DNA of 64,000 bases. It comes from Williamsia faeni. Lineage in GTDB: Bacteria > Actinomycetota > Actinomycetes > Mycobacteriales > Mycobacteriaceae. Shown here piece by piece: positions 55,953 through 64,000 of this stretch (the stretch's first letter is position 1; each line of letters begins with the position of its first letter). Where the stretch lies: NCBI GenBank assembly GCA_003202005.1, contig QJJF01000002.1, forward strand, positions 372,001 to 436,000. Direction: 5' to 3'. Below the pieces are notes generated by a model. The model was not told the origin of the DNA. It was given only the letters and a program-made list of their open reading frames with translations, and ran no database searches. The position numbers and the translations under genes are program-made.

Positions 55953-56863
55953 GTGAAGTCGAGAGCGCGGCAACGCCGCCGCCCACACAGACCCCCGACG
56001 TGCTGCTGGTCACCGGTCTGTCCGGTGCCGGGAGCAGCACCGTGGCCAACGTCCTCGAGGATGCCGGCTGGTACGTCGCCGACAACGTGCCGCACACGTT
56101 GATCGGTTCGATGGTCGAACTGGCCCGGGGCGCCGATTCGGCGATCTCCCGGCTGGCAATCGTGATGCGGATCCAGGACGACTCCTACGCGTCGGCGCTG
56201 GAAACCCTGCGCACCGACCTCGACCGGGTCGGAATCGACCCGCGGGTGGTGTTCATCGAGGCGTCCGACCAGGTCCTGGTCCAGCGCTTCGAGCAGGTTC
56301 GCAGACGGCATCCCTTGCAGGGCAACGGCACTCTCATCTCCGCGATCGTGACCGAACGCGCGATGCTGGCCGGCGTCAAGGAGCGAGCCGATCTCGTGGT
56401 CGACACCTCGGGCCTGTCGGTGCAGCGACTCCGGGTGATCATCGAGGGCGCATACGCAGAGGCCTCTGTCGCCGACGTGAGCGTCGTGGTCGAATCGTTC
56501 GGGTTCAAATACGGCCTGCCGATCGACGCCGACATGGTCGCCGACGTTCGCTTCCTCCCCAACCCGTACTGGGTCCCCGAACTCAAGGATCACAACGGCC
56601 TGGAACAACCGGTCCGCGACTACGTCCTCGGCCAGGACGGGGCACCGGAGTTCCTCGAGAAATACGAACAGATCCTGCGGCTTGTCGGCGACGGATACCG
56701 GCGCGAGGGCAAGCGCTACATGACCGTTGCCATCGGATGCACCGGCGGCAAACATCGCAGTGTCGCGATGACCGAAGCCCTCGCCGCGGCGTTGTCCAAG
56801 GCGACCGATGCCGAGGGTTCCTTCTCGGTCCGGGTGGCCCACCGCGATCTGGGACGCGAATGA
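55949..56863 (+). CDS. rapZ: RapZ/YvcJ family nucleotide-binding protein
   Basis: A 304-residue P-loop protein. In E. coli the family controls glmS mRNA through RNase E; in actinobacteria the role is not settled. The P-loop reads [17 protein letters not shown] (residues 22-38), with Ser29 where Lys (or Arg in mycobacteria) is usual. Later motifs are conserved: [32 protein letters not shown] and [14 protein letters not shown]. The uvrC-rapZ-yvcK-whiA order is widespread in Gram-positive bacteria. It overlaps both neighbours. Confidence 0.93.
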   Translation: MSEVESAATPPPTQTPDVLLVTGLSGAGSSTVANVLEDAGWYVADNVPHTLIGSMVELARGADSAISRLAIVMRIQDDSYASALETLRTDLDRVGIDPRVVFIEASDQVLVQRFEQVRRRHPLQGNGTLISAIVTERAMLAGVKERADLVVDTSGLSVQRLRVIIEGAYAEASVADVSVVVESFGFKYGLPIDADMVADVRFLPNPYWVPELKDHNGLEQPVRDYVLGQDGAPEFLEKYEQILRLVGDGYRREGKRYMTVAIGCTGGKHRSVAMTEALAAALSKATDAEGSFSVRVAHRDLGRE

Positions 56864-57900
56864 AGATCGTTGCTCTCGGGGGAGGGCACGGACTGTATGC
56901 GACCCTGACCGCGATGCGTCTGCTGAGCGACGACGTGACCGCCGTCGTCACCGTCGCCGACGACGGTGGTTCATCGGGCCGGCTGCGATCCGAACTGGGC
57001 ATCCTGCCTCCCGGAGATCTCCGGATGGCGATCGCAGCTCTGCTCTCGGCCACCGAACCGCCGAGCGAGTCCACCGACATCGGCCCGGGCGTGCGCGGAC
57101 CCCAGGAATGGGCGTCGTTGCTACAGCACCGTTTTGGTGGGCGCGGCGCGCTGGCCGGACATCCGGTCGGCAATCTGTTCCTGGCCGGGCTCACCGAGGC
57201 GACAGGTGATGCGGTCGTCGCGCTCGAGATGATGACCACCTTGTTCGGGGTCCGTGGCCGGGTCCTGCCGATGTCGACCACCGCACTCGAGATCGAGGCA
57301 GACGTCTCGGGACTCGAGGACGATCCCCGCATCAGCCGGCCGATCCGTGGTCAGGTGGCGGTTGCCACCACTCCGGGCAAAGTGCGCCGGGTGCGCCTGT
57401 CGCCGAACCCGCCGCCGGCCTGTCCGGATGCGCTCGAGGCGATCGAGAGTGCCGATCTGGTGGTGCTCGGGCCCGGCTCCTGGTTTTCGAGTGTCATCCC
57501 GCACGTGCTCGTGCCCGATCAGCTCGCGGCCCTCAAACGGACATCGGCGAAGAAGATGCTGATCGTCAATCTGGCTCCGGAGCCGGGCGAGACAACCGGG
57601 TTCTCGGTGGAGCGGCACCTGCACGTTTTGCTGGCTCACGCCGACGATTTCCGCGTCGATCACGTGATCGTCGATTCCGGTTCCGTGCCGGTCGGATCGG
57701 AGCGCGAACACGTTGAGCGTGCGGCCGCGCAGTTCGGGGCTACGCTTCACGATGGCGAACTGGCAGTTGCCGGCACCCATACCCACGACCCGGCCAGGGT
57801 TGCGGCTCTCATAGGTGGCCTGTGCGATAGTGAATCGACAGGCTACCGATCGAGAGTCGAAACGACATCCACAGAGGGAGAACGCGTCCGGTGGCGATGA
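56860..57900 (+). CDS. yvcK: Gluconeogenesis factor YvcK/CuvA (CofD-like)
   Basis: The start is ATG 56860, overlapping the rapZ stop; 346 residues. CofD-like fold with the UDP-sugar-binding start [18 protein letters not shown] and [16 protein letters not shown], then [22 protein letters not shown] and [19 protein letters not shown]. In Bacillus and mycobacteria it binds UDP-sugars and affects cell-wall precursor flow and growth on gluconeogenic carbon. No catalytic activity is established. It overlaps whiA by 10 bases. Confidence 0.95.
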   Translation: MKIVALGGGHGLYATLTAMRLLSDDVTAVVTVADDGGSSGRLRSELGILPPGDLRMAIAALLSATEPPSESTDIGPGVRGPQEWASLLQHRFGGRGALAGHPVGNLFLAGLTEATGDAVVALEMMTTLFGVRGRVLPMSTTALEIEADVSGLEDDPRISRPIRGQVAVATTPGKVRRVRLSPNPPPACPDALEAIESADLVVLGPGSWFSSVIPHVLVPDQLAALKRTSAKKMLIVNLAPEPGETTGFSVERHLHVLLAHADDFRVDHVIVDSGSVPVGSEREHVERAAAQFGATLHDGELAVAGTHTHDPARVAALIGGLCDSESTGYRSRVETTSTEGERVRWR

Positions 57901-58874
57901 CATCCGCGGTCAAAGACGAACTGAGTCGGCTGGCGGTGACGCAGGTGAGTTCGCGAAAGGCAGAGGTTTCGGCGCTGTTGCGTTTCGCGGGCGGGCTGCA
58001 CATAGTGGCCGGCCGGGTGGTTGTGGAGGCCGAGGTCGACCTGGGGAACGTCGCGCGCCGACTGCGCCGCGAGATCTTCGAACTCTACGGATACAACTCC
58101 GAGGTACACGTCCTCAGCGCCGGCGGTATCCGTAAGAGCGCGCGCTACATCGTCCGTGTCACGAAGGACGGCGAGGCCCTGGCCCGTCAGACCGGTCTGC
58201 TCGACATGCGCGGTCGCCCGGTGCGTGGTCTGCCCGCACAGGTCGTCGGCGGCAGTGTCGGAGACGCCGAGGCCGCCTGGCGGGGAGCTTTCCTGGCCCA
58301 CGGCTCACTGACCGAACCCGGCCGCTCGTCGGCCCTCGAGGTCAGCTGTCCCGGTCCGGAAGCGGCGTTGGCGCTGGTAGGTGCCGCCCGCCGGCTCGGA
58401 GTGACCGCAAAGGCCCGGGAGGTCCGCGGCGCCGACCGGGTTGTCATCCGCGACGGTGAGGCCATCGGTGCGCTCCTGACGCGGATGGGTGCCCAGGACA
58501 CCAGACTCACCTGGGAAGAGCGCCGGATGCGGCGTGAGGTCCGGGCGACTGCCAACCGTTTGGCGAACTTCGACGACGCGAACCTGCGCCGGTCCGCCCG
58601 CGCTGCAGTGGCTGCGGCCGCCAGAGTCGAGCGGGCCCTGGAGATCCTCGGTGATCAGGTTCCCGACCACCTCATCTCGGCTGGTCAGCTGCGCATCACG
58701 CACCGACAGGCGTCCCTCGAGGAACTCGGTCAGCTGGCCGATCCGCCGATGACCAAAGACGCTGTGGCAGGACGTATTCGGCGTCTGCTGTCGATGGCGG
58801 ACAAGAAGGCGCGGACCGAGGGCATTCCGGACACCGAGTCGGCGGTCACCGCCGACCTCCTCGACGACGAATAG
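57891..58874 (+). CDS. whiA: DNA-binding regulator WhiA
   Basis: A 327-residue sporulation/cell-division regulator family protein. The N-terminal homing-endonuclease-like (LAGLIDADG) domain lacks nuclease residues and begins [16 protein letters not shown]. The C-terminal helix-turn-helix reads [23 protein letters not shown] 57891 matches the mycobacterial N-terminus, though ATG 57897 is possible. In Streptomyces WhiA works with WhiB; in non-sporulating relatives it is linked to division. It ends the uvrC operon. Confidence 0.96.
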   Translation: MAMTSAVKDELSRLAVTQVSSRKAEVSALLRFAGGLHIVAGRVVVEAEVDLGNVARRLRREIFELYGYNSEVHVLSAGGIRKSARYIVRVTKDGEALARQTGLLDMRGRPVRGLPAQVVGGSVGDAEAAWRGAFLAHGSLTEPGRSSALEVSCPGPEAALALVGAARRLGVTAKAREVRGADRVVIRDGEAIGALLTRMGAQDTRLTWEERRMRREVRATANRLANFDDANLRRSARAAVAAAARVERALEILGDQVPDHLISAGQLRITHRQASLEELGQLADPPMTKDAVAGRIRRLLSMADKKARTEGIPDTESAVTADLLDDE

Positions 58875-58886
58875 CGCGCCGAACCG

Positions 58887-58942
58887 CCGGCCATCGGGGG
58901 TTTGGCCGGGCCTGCGACCGTTGGGGTGCGTCGCCGCAGGCC
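58887..58942 (+). terminator. Two adjacent hairpins after whiA
   Basis: CCGGCCA (58887-58893) pairs with TGGCCGG (58903-58909), and GGCCTGCG (58909-58916) pairs with CGCAGGCC (58935-58942). They begin 13 bases after the whiA stop and likely end the uvrC-whiA transcript before the glycolytic genes. Confidence 0.5.
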
Positions 58943-58974
58943 GGACCGGACGTGCCGAGTGGTCGGTCGCCGAC

Positions 58975-58980
58975 TAGGCT
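58975..58980 (+). promoter_or_regulatory. Candidate -10 element of the gap operon
   Basis: TAGGCT in CGACTAGGCTGAGCA lies 66 bases before gap, giving a leader of about 60 bases. That leader holds a small hairpin (GGGCCA 59001-59006 with TGGCCC 59012-59017) and the AAGGAG ribosome-binding site. Confidence 0.4.
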
Positions 58981-58982
58981 GA

Positions 58983-60065
<1,083 letters not shown>

Positions 60066-60096
60066 AGAGCTTTCGCCCTTTGGATTTCGGCAAATA

Positions 60097-60131
60097 CCGC
60101 CTGTACCCCGTATCCCGCCTGTACCCGTATC
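60097..60131 (+). repeat. Tandem 18/17-bp direct repeat before pgk
   Basis: CCGCCTGTACCCCGTATC (60097-60114) is followed without spacer by CCGCCTGTACCCGTATC (60115-60131), differing by a single C. It lies in the 93-base gap, 27 bases before the pgk ATG. It may be a paired operator or a replication-slippage duplication. Confidence 0.6.
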
Positions 60132-60158
60132 ACTGAGCGCCCGGAGACAACGCATCTG

Positions 60159-61376
60159 ATGACCACCTCGGTACCCACCCTCGCCGACCTGCTCGAGACC
60201 GGAGTGGAAGGCCGGACCGTATTGGTCCGTTCCGACCTCAACGTTCCACTCGACAATGGCAAAATCACCGATCCAGGTCGCATCCTGGCATCGGTGCCCA
60301 CCATCAAGTCCCTGTCCGACGCGGGTGCAAAGGTCATCGTGACCGCGCATCTCGGTCGCCCGAAAGGCGCACCGGATCCGGCGTTTTCGCTGGCCCCGGT
60401 CGCCGAGCGGCTCGGCGCCGAGCTCGGACGCAACGTCCAGCTCGCCACCGATGTCGTCGGTGGTGATGCCCTCGCACGGTCGGAGGGCCTGACCGACGGA
60501 GACGTGCTGCTGGTGGAGAACGTGCGGTTCGATCCGCGCGAAACCTCCAAGGATGCCGCCGAGCGCGAGAAGCTCGCCAAGGCGTTGGTGGAATTGACCG
60601 GCGATGAGGGTGCGTTCGTCTCGGACGGCTTCGGTGTGGTCCATCGCGAGCAGGCATCGGTGTACGACGTGGCAAAGCTGTTGCCGCACTACGCCGGTGG
60701 CCTGGTCGCGGCCGAGGTCGAGGTCCTGGCCAAGCTGACCACCGACACCGCCCGCCCGTACGCGGTGGTGCTCGGTGGTTCGAAGGTCTCCGACAAGCTC
60801 GGTGTCATCGAGGCGTTGGCCCCCAAGGTCGACACCCTGGTGATCGGTGGCGGTATGGCGTTCACGTTCCTGGCGGCCCGCGGGCTGCCGGTCGGCGGAT
60901 CGCTGTTGCAAGAAGATCAAATCGACGTCTGCAAGTCGCTCCTCGAACGCTTCGGCGACGTCATCCACCTGCCGGTCGACGTGGTCGTCGCCGACAAGTT
61001 CGCGGCTGATGCCGAGGCCAAAGTCGTGTCGGCAGAAGAGATCCCGGACGGCTGGATGGGTCTGGACATCGGCCCGGAGTCGGTCAAGCGGTTCGCCGCG
61101 GTACTCGGCGAGGCCAAGACCGTGTTCTGGAACGGCCCGGCGGGTGTGTTCGAGTTCGAGAAGTTCGCAGCCGGTACCAAGGGTCTGGCCGAGGCGATCA
61201 TCGGTGCCACCAGGGGCGGGGCGTTCTCCGTCGTCGGCGGCGGCGACAGTGCGGCCGCGGTTCGGTTGCTCGGCCTCCCGGAAGACGGCTTCTCCCACAT
61301 CTCCACCGGTGGCGGGGCTTCGCTCGAGTACCTCGAGGGCAAAGAACTGCCCGGCCTGACCGTATTGGAGAGCTGA
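60159..61376 (+). CDS. pgk: Phosphoglycerate kinase
   Basis: A 405-residue monomeric two-domain kinase. The N-domain has [18 protein letters not shown] and [16 protein letters not shown]. The C-domain nucleotide site has [33 protein letters not shown] and [11 protein letters not shown], and the end is [18 protein letters not shown] 60159 follows a GGAGA site. tpiA begins one base after its stop. Confidence 0.98.
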   Translation: MTTSVPTLADLLETGVEGRTVLVRSDLNVPLDNGKITDPGRILASVPTIKSLSDAGAKVIVTAHLGRPKGAPDPAFSLAPVAERLGAELGRNVQLATDVVGGDALARSEGLTDGDVLLVENVRFDPRETSKDAAEREKLAKALVELTGDEGAFVSDGFGVVHREQASVYDVAKLLPHYAGGLVAAEVEVLAKLTTDTARPYAVVLGGSKVSDKLGVIEALAPKVDTLVIGGGMAFTFLAARGLPVGGSLLQEDQIDVCKSLLERFGDVIHLPVDVVVADKFAADAEAKVVSAEEIPDGWMGLDIGPESVKRFAAVLGEAKTVFWNGPAGVFEFEKFAAGTKGLAEAIIGATRGGAFSVVGGGDSAAAVRLLGLPEDGFSHISTGGGASLEYLEGKELPGLTVLES

Positions 61377-61377
61377 G

Positions 61378-62166
61378 ATGGCATCGCGTAAACCGCTGAT
61401 CGCGGGCAACTGGAAGATGAATCTGAATCACCTCGAGGCAATCGCCCTGGTTCAGAAGATCTCCTTCGCCCTGCCGTCGAAGTACTTCGACAAGGTCGAC
61501 GTGACGGTGATCCCGCCGTTCACCGACATCCGTAGCGTGCAGACCGTGGTGGACGGCGACAAGTTGCTGCTCACCTACGGCGCGCAGGACCTGTCGGCGC
61601 ACGATTCCGGGGCGTACACCGGTGAGATCAGCGGGTCGTTCCTGGCCAAGCTCGGTTGCACCTTTGTGGTCGTCGGACACTCGGAGCGTCGCACCCTGCA
61701 CGGTGAGACGGACTCCGTGGTGCTGGCGAAGACCAAAGCCGCGCTCAAGTACAAGCTGACCCCGATCGTGTGCCTGGGGGAGGGCTTGGAGATCCGTGAG
61801 GCCGGCGACCACGTCGACTACAACATCGAGCAGCTCAAGGGCTCGCTCGCCGGTCTCAGCGCTGCTGAGATCTCCAGGGTCGTGATCGCCTACGAACCGG
61901 TCTGGGCCATCGGGACCGGACGTGTCGCCAGCGCCGCCGACGCCCAGGAAGTATGTGCCGCGCTGCGTGCCACGCTGGCCGAACTGGCCGATGCGAAGGT
62001 CGCCGACTCGGTCCGCATCCTGTACGGCGGTTCGGTGAACGCGAAGAACGTGGGAGAAATCGTCGGTCAGACCGACGTCGATGGTGCACTGGTCGGCGGT
62101 GCGTCGCTCAAGTCCGACGAGTTCGCCACCCTGTCGGCCATCGCCGCCGGTGGTCCTCTGCCCTGA
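61378..62166 (+). CDS. tpiA: Triose-phosphate isomerase
   Basis: A 262-residue TIM barrel. The catalytic Lys is in [10 protein letters not shown], His in [12 protein letters not shown], and Glu in [13 protein letters not shown]; the phosphate loop [14 protein letters not shown] is present. It is the last gene of the glycolytic unit; a long hairpin follows. Confidence 0.98.
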   Translation: MASRKPLIAGNWKMNLNHLEAIALVQKISFALPSKYFDKVDVTVIPPFTDIRSVQTVVDGDKLLLTYGAQDLSAHDSGAYTGEISGSFLAKLGCTFVVVGHSERRTLHGETDSVVLAKTKAALKYKLTPIVCLGEGLEIREAGDHVDYNIEQLKGSLAGLSAAEISRVVIAYEPVWAIGTGRVASAADAQEVCAALRATLAELADAKVADSVRILYGGSVNAKNVGEIVGQTDVDGALVGGASLKSDEFATLSAIAAGGPLP

Positions 62167-62176
62167 CCTGTGAAAG

Positions 62177-62257
62177 TGGGGCGTTTTGGCGAGCCGGCAT
62201 CACGGGTCGAGCTCCGGCTTCGTCTCCGCCGCAGGTCACGTTCGCCAAAACGCCCCA
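62177..62257 (+). terminator. Long inverted repeat after tpiA with a 49-base loop
   Basis: TGGGGCGTTTTGGCGA (62177-62192) is the exact reverse complement of 62242-62257. The loop can form an inner AGCCGG/CCGGCT stem. It lies 10 bases after the tpiA stop and probably ends the gap-pgk-tpiA transcript. Confidence 0.6.
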
Positions 62258-62333
62258 TTTCCGGGTTATCCGGTGTGGCCGGGTACAGTCGTAGATCGGC
62301 CGCTCGAACTTCAGATCTGATAGGAATCAACAC

Positions 62334-62567
62334 GTGAAGCTTGCCCTCGACATTGGACTTGTGATCACCAGCGTTCTGATGATCGTTCTGGTCTTGCTCC
62401 ACCGCGGTAAAGGTGGCGGCTTGTCGTCATTGTTCGGTGGCGGCGTTCAGTCGAGCCTGTCGGGTTCGTCTGTTGTCGAGCGCAACCTCGACCGGTTGAC
62501 CGTTTTTGTCGGAATCATCTGGACGGTTTTCATCTTCGGCATCGGGCTGGATATCAAACTCTCGTAA
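62334..62567 (+). CDS. secG: Preprotein translocase subunit SecG
   Basis: A 77-residue membrane protein that supports SecYE. Two transmembrane helices (about residues 4-22 and 53-73) flank the conserved loop LLHRGKGGGLSSLFGG and the SSVVERNLDRLT segment. GTG 62334 follows TAGGA. Its place between tpiA and ppc is typical of the group. A small GGTTGT/ACAACC hairpin (62585-62604) lies after its stop. Confidence 0.96.
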   Translation: MKLALDIGLVITSVLMIVLVLLHRGKGGGLSSLFGGGVQSSLSGSSVVERNLDRLTVFVGIIWTVFIFGIGLDIKLS

Positions 62568-62630
62568 ATCCTCGGCGTCGTACCGGTTGTTGCCATGCAC
62601 AACCAGTGGTGATCCGGAGATACTGGACGG

Positions 62631-64000
62631 GTGACTGAAAAGCGCCCCGCCGTGCCCCGTCCGGAACCAGGTAGTACAGATCGGCAACTGACCGAACCGT
62701 TGCGCGAAGACATCCGCCTCCTCGGTGGAATCCTCGGCCAGATCGTTCGTAAACACGCCGGTGAAGCAACATTCGACCTCGTCGAGAAGGCCCGTGTCGA
62801 GTCTTTCCGGGTACGACGCTCCGAGATCGATCGCACCGAACTCGAAGAGCTGTTCCGGGACATCGATGTCGCCGAAGCCATCTCGGTCATTCGCGCATTC
62901 AGCCACTTCGCGCTGCTGGCCAACCTCGCCGAGGACATCCACCGCGAGCGGCGGCGGGCCATCCATGTGCGCGCCGGTGACGCGCCGCAGGATTCGTCCC
63001 TGGCTGCGACGTACCTCAAGCTCGATTCCGCCGGCCTGACCGACGAGCAGGTCGGTAAGGCCCTCGCAGACGCCACCGTGGTCCCGGTCATCACCGCGCA
63101 CCCCACCGAGACCCGTCGCCGAACCGTCTTCGAGGTCCAGCACCGGATCACCGAGCTGATGCGCTTTGCCGGAAGAACCGAGTTGACACCCGACGAGCGC
63201 AACGATGTGCATACCGCGCTGAAACGGCAGATCCTGACCCTGTGGGAAACCGCCTTGATCCGCTTGGAGCGGTTGCAGATCCAGGACGAGATCGAAGTGG
63301 GCCTGCGGTATTACGACGCCGGGTTCTTCGAGGTCATCCCACGCATCAATGCCGAACTGCGCGCCTGGCTACAGGAGCAGTACCCGGATGCCGGGATCGC
63401 CGACGACCCGATGCTGCGGATGGGTTCATGGATCGGCGGTGATCGCGACGGCAATCCATTTGTCACCGGCGAGATCGTCGGTATGGCCACCCGCCGCGCC
63501 GCAGAAACCGCTGTATCCCATCATCTTTCAGAACTGACCCTGCTGGCCCAAGAGCTCAGTCTCTCGTCGCGGCTCACGGTGGTCAGCGATGCGGTGCTCG
63601 CACTCGGGGGTGTGGAGCGGGGTAGCACCGAGGCAGATGAGCCGTACCGCAAGGCATTACGCGTCATTCGCGCCCGGTTGTCGGCGACTGCGGCGCGACT
63701 GTTCGACGACCGGTTCGTCGCGGTGAACGACGGTGGTTTTCCGGCCGACGGCGCGGACAGCTACGCCGATGCTGCGGAGTTGCTCGCCGATCTCGATCTG
63801 ATCGATGCGTCCCTGCGGGCGAACAGCGACGACGAACTGGCCGACGACCGTCTCCTGACGCTCCGTGAATCGGTGCGGGCCTTCGGGTTCCACCTCTCGG
63901 GTCTCGACATGCGCCAGAACTCCGACACTCACGAGGAAGTGGTCGCGGAACTGCTGGCGTGGGCCGGTGTGCACCCGGACTACCTGTCGCTCGACGAGGC
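62631..64000 (+). CDS. ppc: Phosphoenolpyruvate carboxylase (3' end outside window)
   Basis: The frame is open from GTG 62631 ([17 protein letters not shown]) to the window end, 456 codons seen of a family length near 900. The first catalytic signature [17 protein letters not shown], with the essential His, and the Gly-rich [14 protein letters not shown] are present. [16 protein letters not shown] near the edge is also typical. It carboxylates PEP to oxaloacetate, refilling the TCA cycle, and fits its place after the triose genes; corynebacteria have ppc between tpi and secG. Confidence 0.97.
   Translation, partial: MTEKRPAVPRPEPGSTDRQLTEPLREDIRLLGGILGQIVRKHAGEATFDLVEKARVESFRVRRSEIDRTELEELFRDIDVAEAISVIRAFSHFALLANLAEDIHRERRRAIHVRAGDAPQDSSLAATYLKLDSAGLTDEQVGKALADATVVPVITAHPTETRRRTVFEVQHRITELMRFAGRTELTPDERNDVHTALKRQILTLWETALIRLERLQIQDEIEVGLRYYDAGFFEVIPRINAELRAWLQEQYPDAGIADDPMLRMGSWIGGDRDGNPFVTGEIVGMATRRAAETAVSHHLSELTLLAQELSLSSRLTVVSDAVLALGGVERGSTEADEPYRKALRVIRARLSATAARLFDDRFVAVNDGGFPADGADSYADAAELLADLDLIDASLRANSDDELADDRLLTLRESVRAFGFHLSGLDMRQNSDTHEEVVAELLAWAGVHPDYLSLDE

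Overview
This is high-GC actinobacterial DNA from the mycolic-acid group (Mycobacteriales), most like Gordonia or a near relative. The evidence is the many GTG starts, WhiA, an actinobacterial-type integration host factor, a PriA without helicase motifs, CarA/PyrR/RibBA types, and gene order. The order matches two separated blocks of Mycobacterium tuberculosis, the Rv2581c-Rv2533c region and the Rv1379-Rv1440 region, fused here at nusB-pyrR. Nearly all genes are core housekeeping genes. No insertion sequence, prophage, CRISPR array, rRNA or convincing tRNA was seen.

Layout. 1-7.8 kb: a glyoxalase-II-like hydrolase (cut by the window edge), hisS, a tiny putative lipoprotein, a minus-strand pair of metallopeptidase-like genes (neutral zinc peptidase and DUF885), aspS, and a minus-strand saccharopine-dehydrogenase-like gene. 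8.3-15.5 kb: three tightly coupled genes for a transglutaminase/DUF2126 protein, a circularly permuted ATP-grasp/alpha-E protein and a second transglutaminase. Comparative genomics has proposed this to be a peptide-ligase/peptide-modifying system, but its product is unknown; it is the least understood system in the window. 15.6-18.1 kb: a kinase-like phosphotransferase and rarA.

18.3-30.2 kb: alaS-ruvX-mltG-aroE, a lone prepilin-type peptidase, aroC-aroK-aroB, a minus-strand membrane protein, pepQ, efp and nusB. 30.2-39 kb: the pyrimidine operon pyrR-pyrB-pyrC-(PH-like membrane protein)-carA-carB-pyrF, with a PyrR-binding stem-loop that abuts the pyrR ribosome-binding site. 38.9-40.1 kb: a minus-strand alpha/beta hydrolase whose 3' end overlaps pyrF.

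40.5-50.7 kb: mihF, gmk, rpoZ, coaBC, metK, priA, fmt, rsmB, rpe, ribD. 50.7-53.9 kb: an FMN riboswitch followed by ribE-ribBA-ribH and a PH-like membrane protein gene. 53.9-64 kb: uvrC-rapZ-yvcK-whiA, then gap-pgk-tpiA, secG and the start of ppc (cut by the window edge).

Non-coding points worth attention: two copies of a two-tier palindrome at convergent gene ends (about 2.0 and 27.3 kb), a perfect 30-bp inverted repeat before rpe, other strong terminator-like hairpins, a tandem 18/17-bp repeat before pgk, a hairpin in the coaBC leader, a family of ACTAG-type -10 motifs some of which predict leaderless mRNAs, and a priA gene with no ordinary start codon that covers its conserved N-terminus. 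All functional calls rest on sequence motifs and remembered family knowledge; no database search was run.
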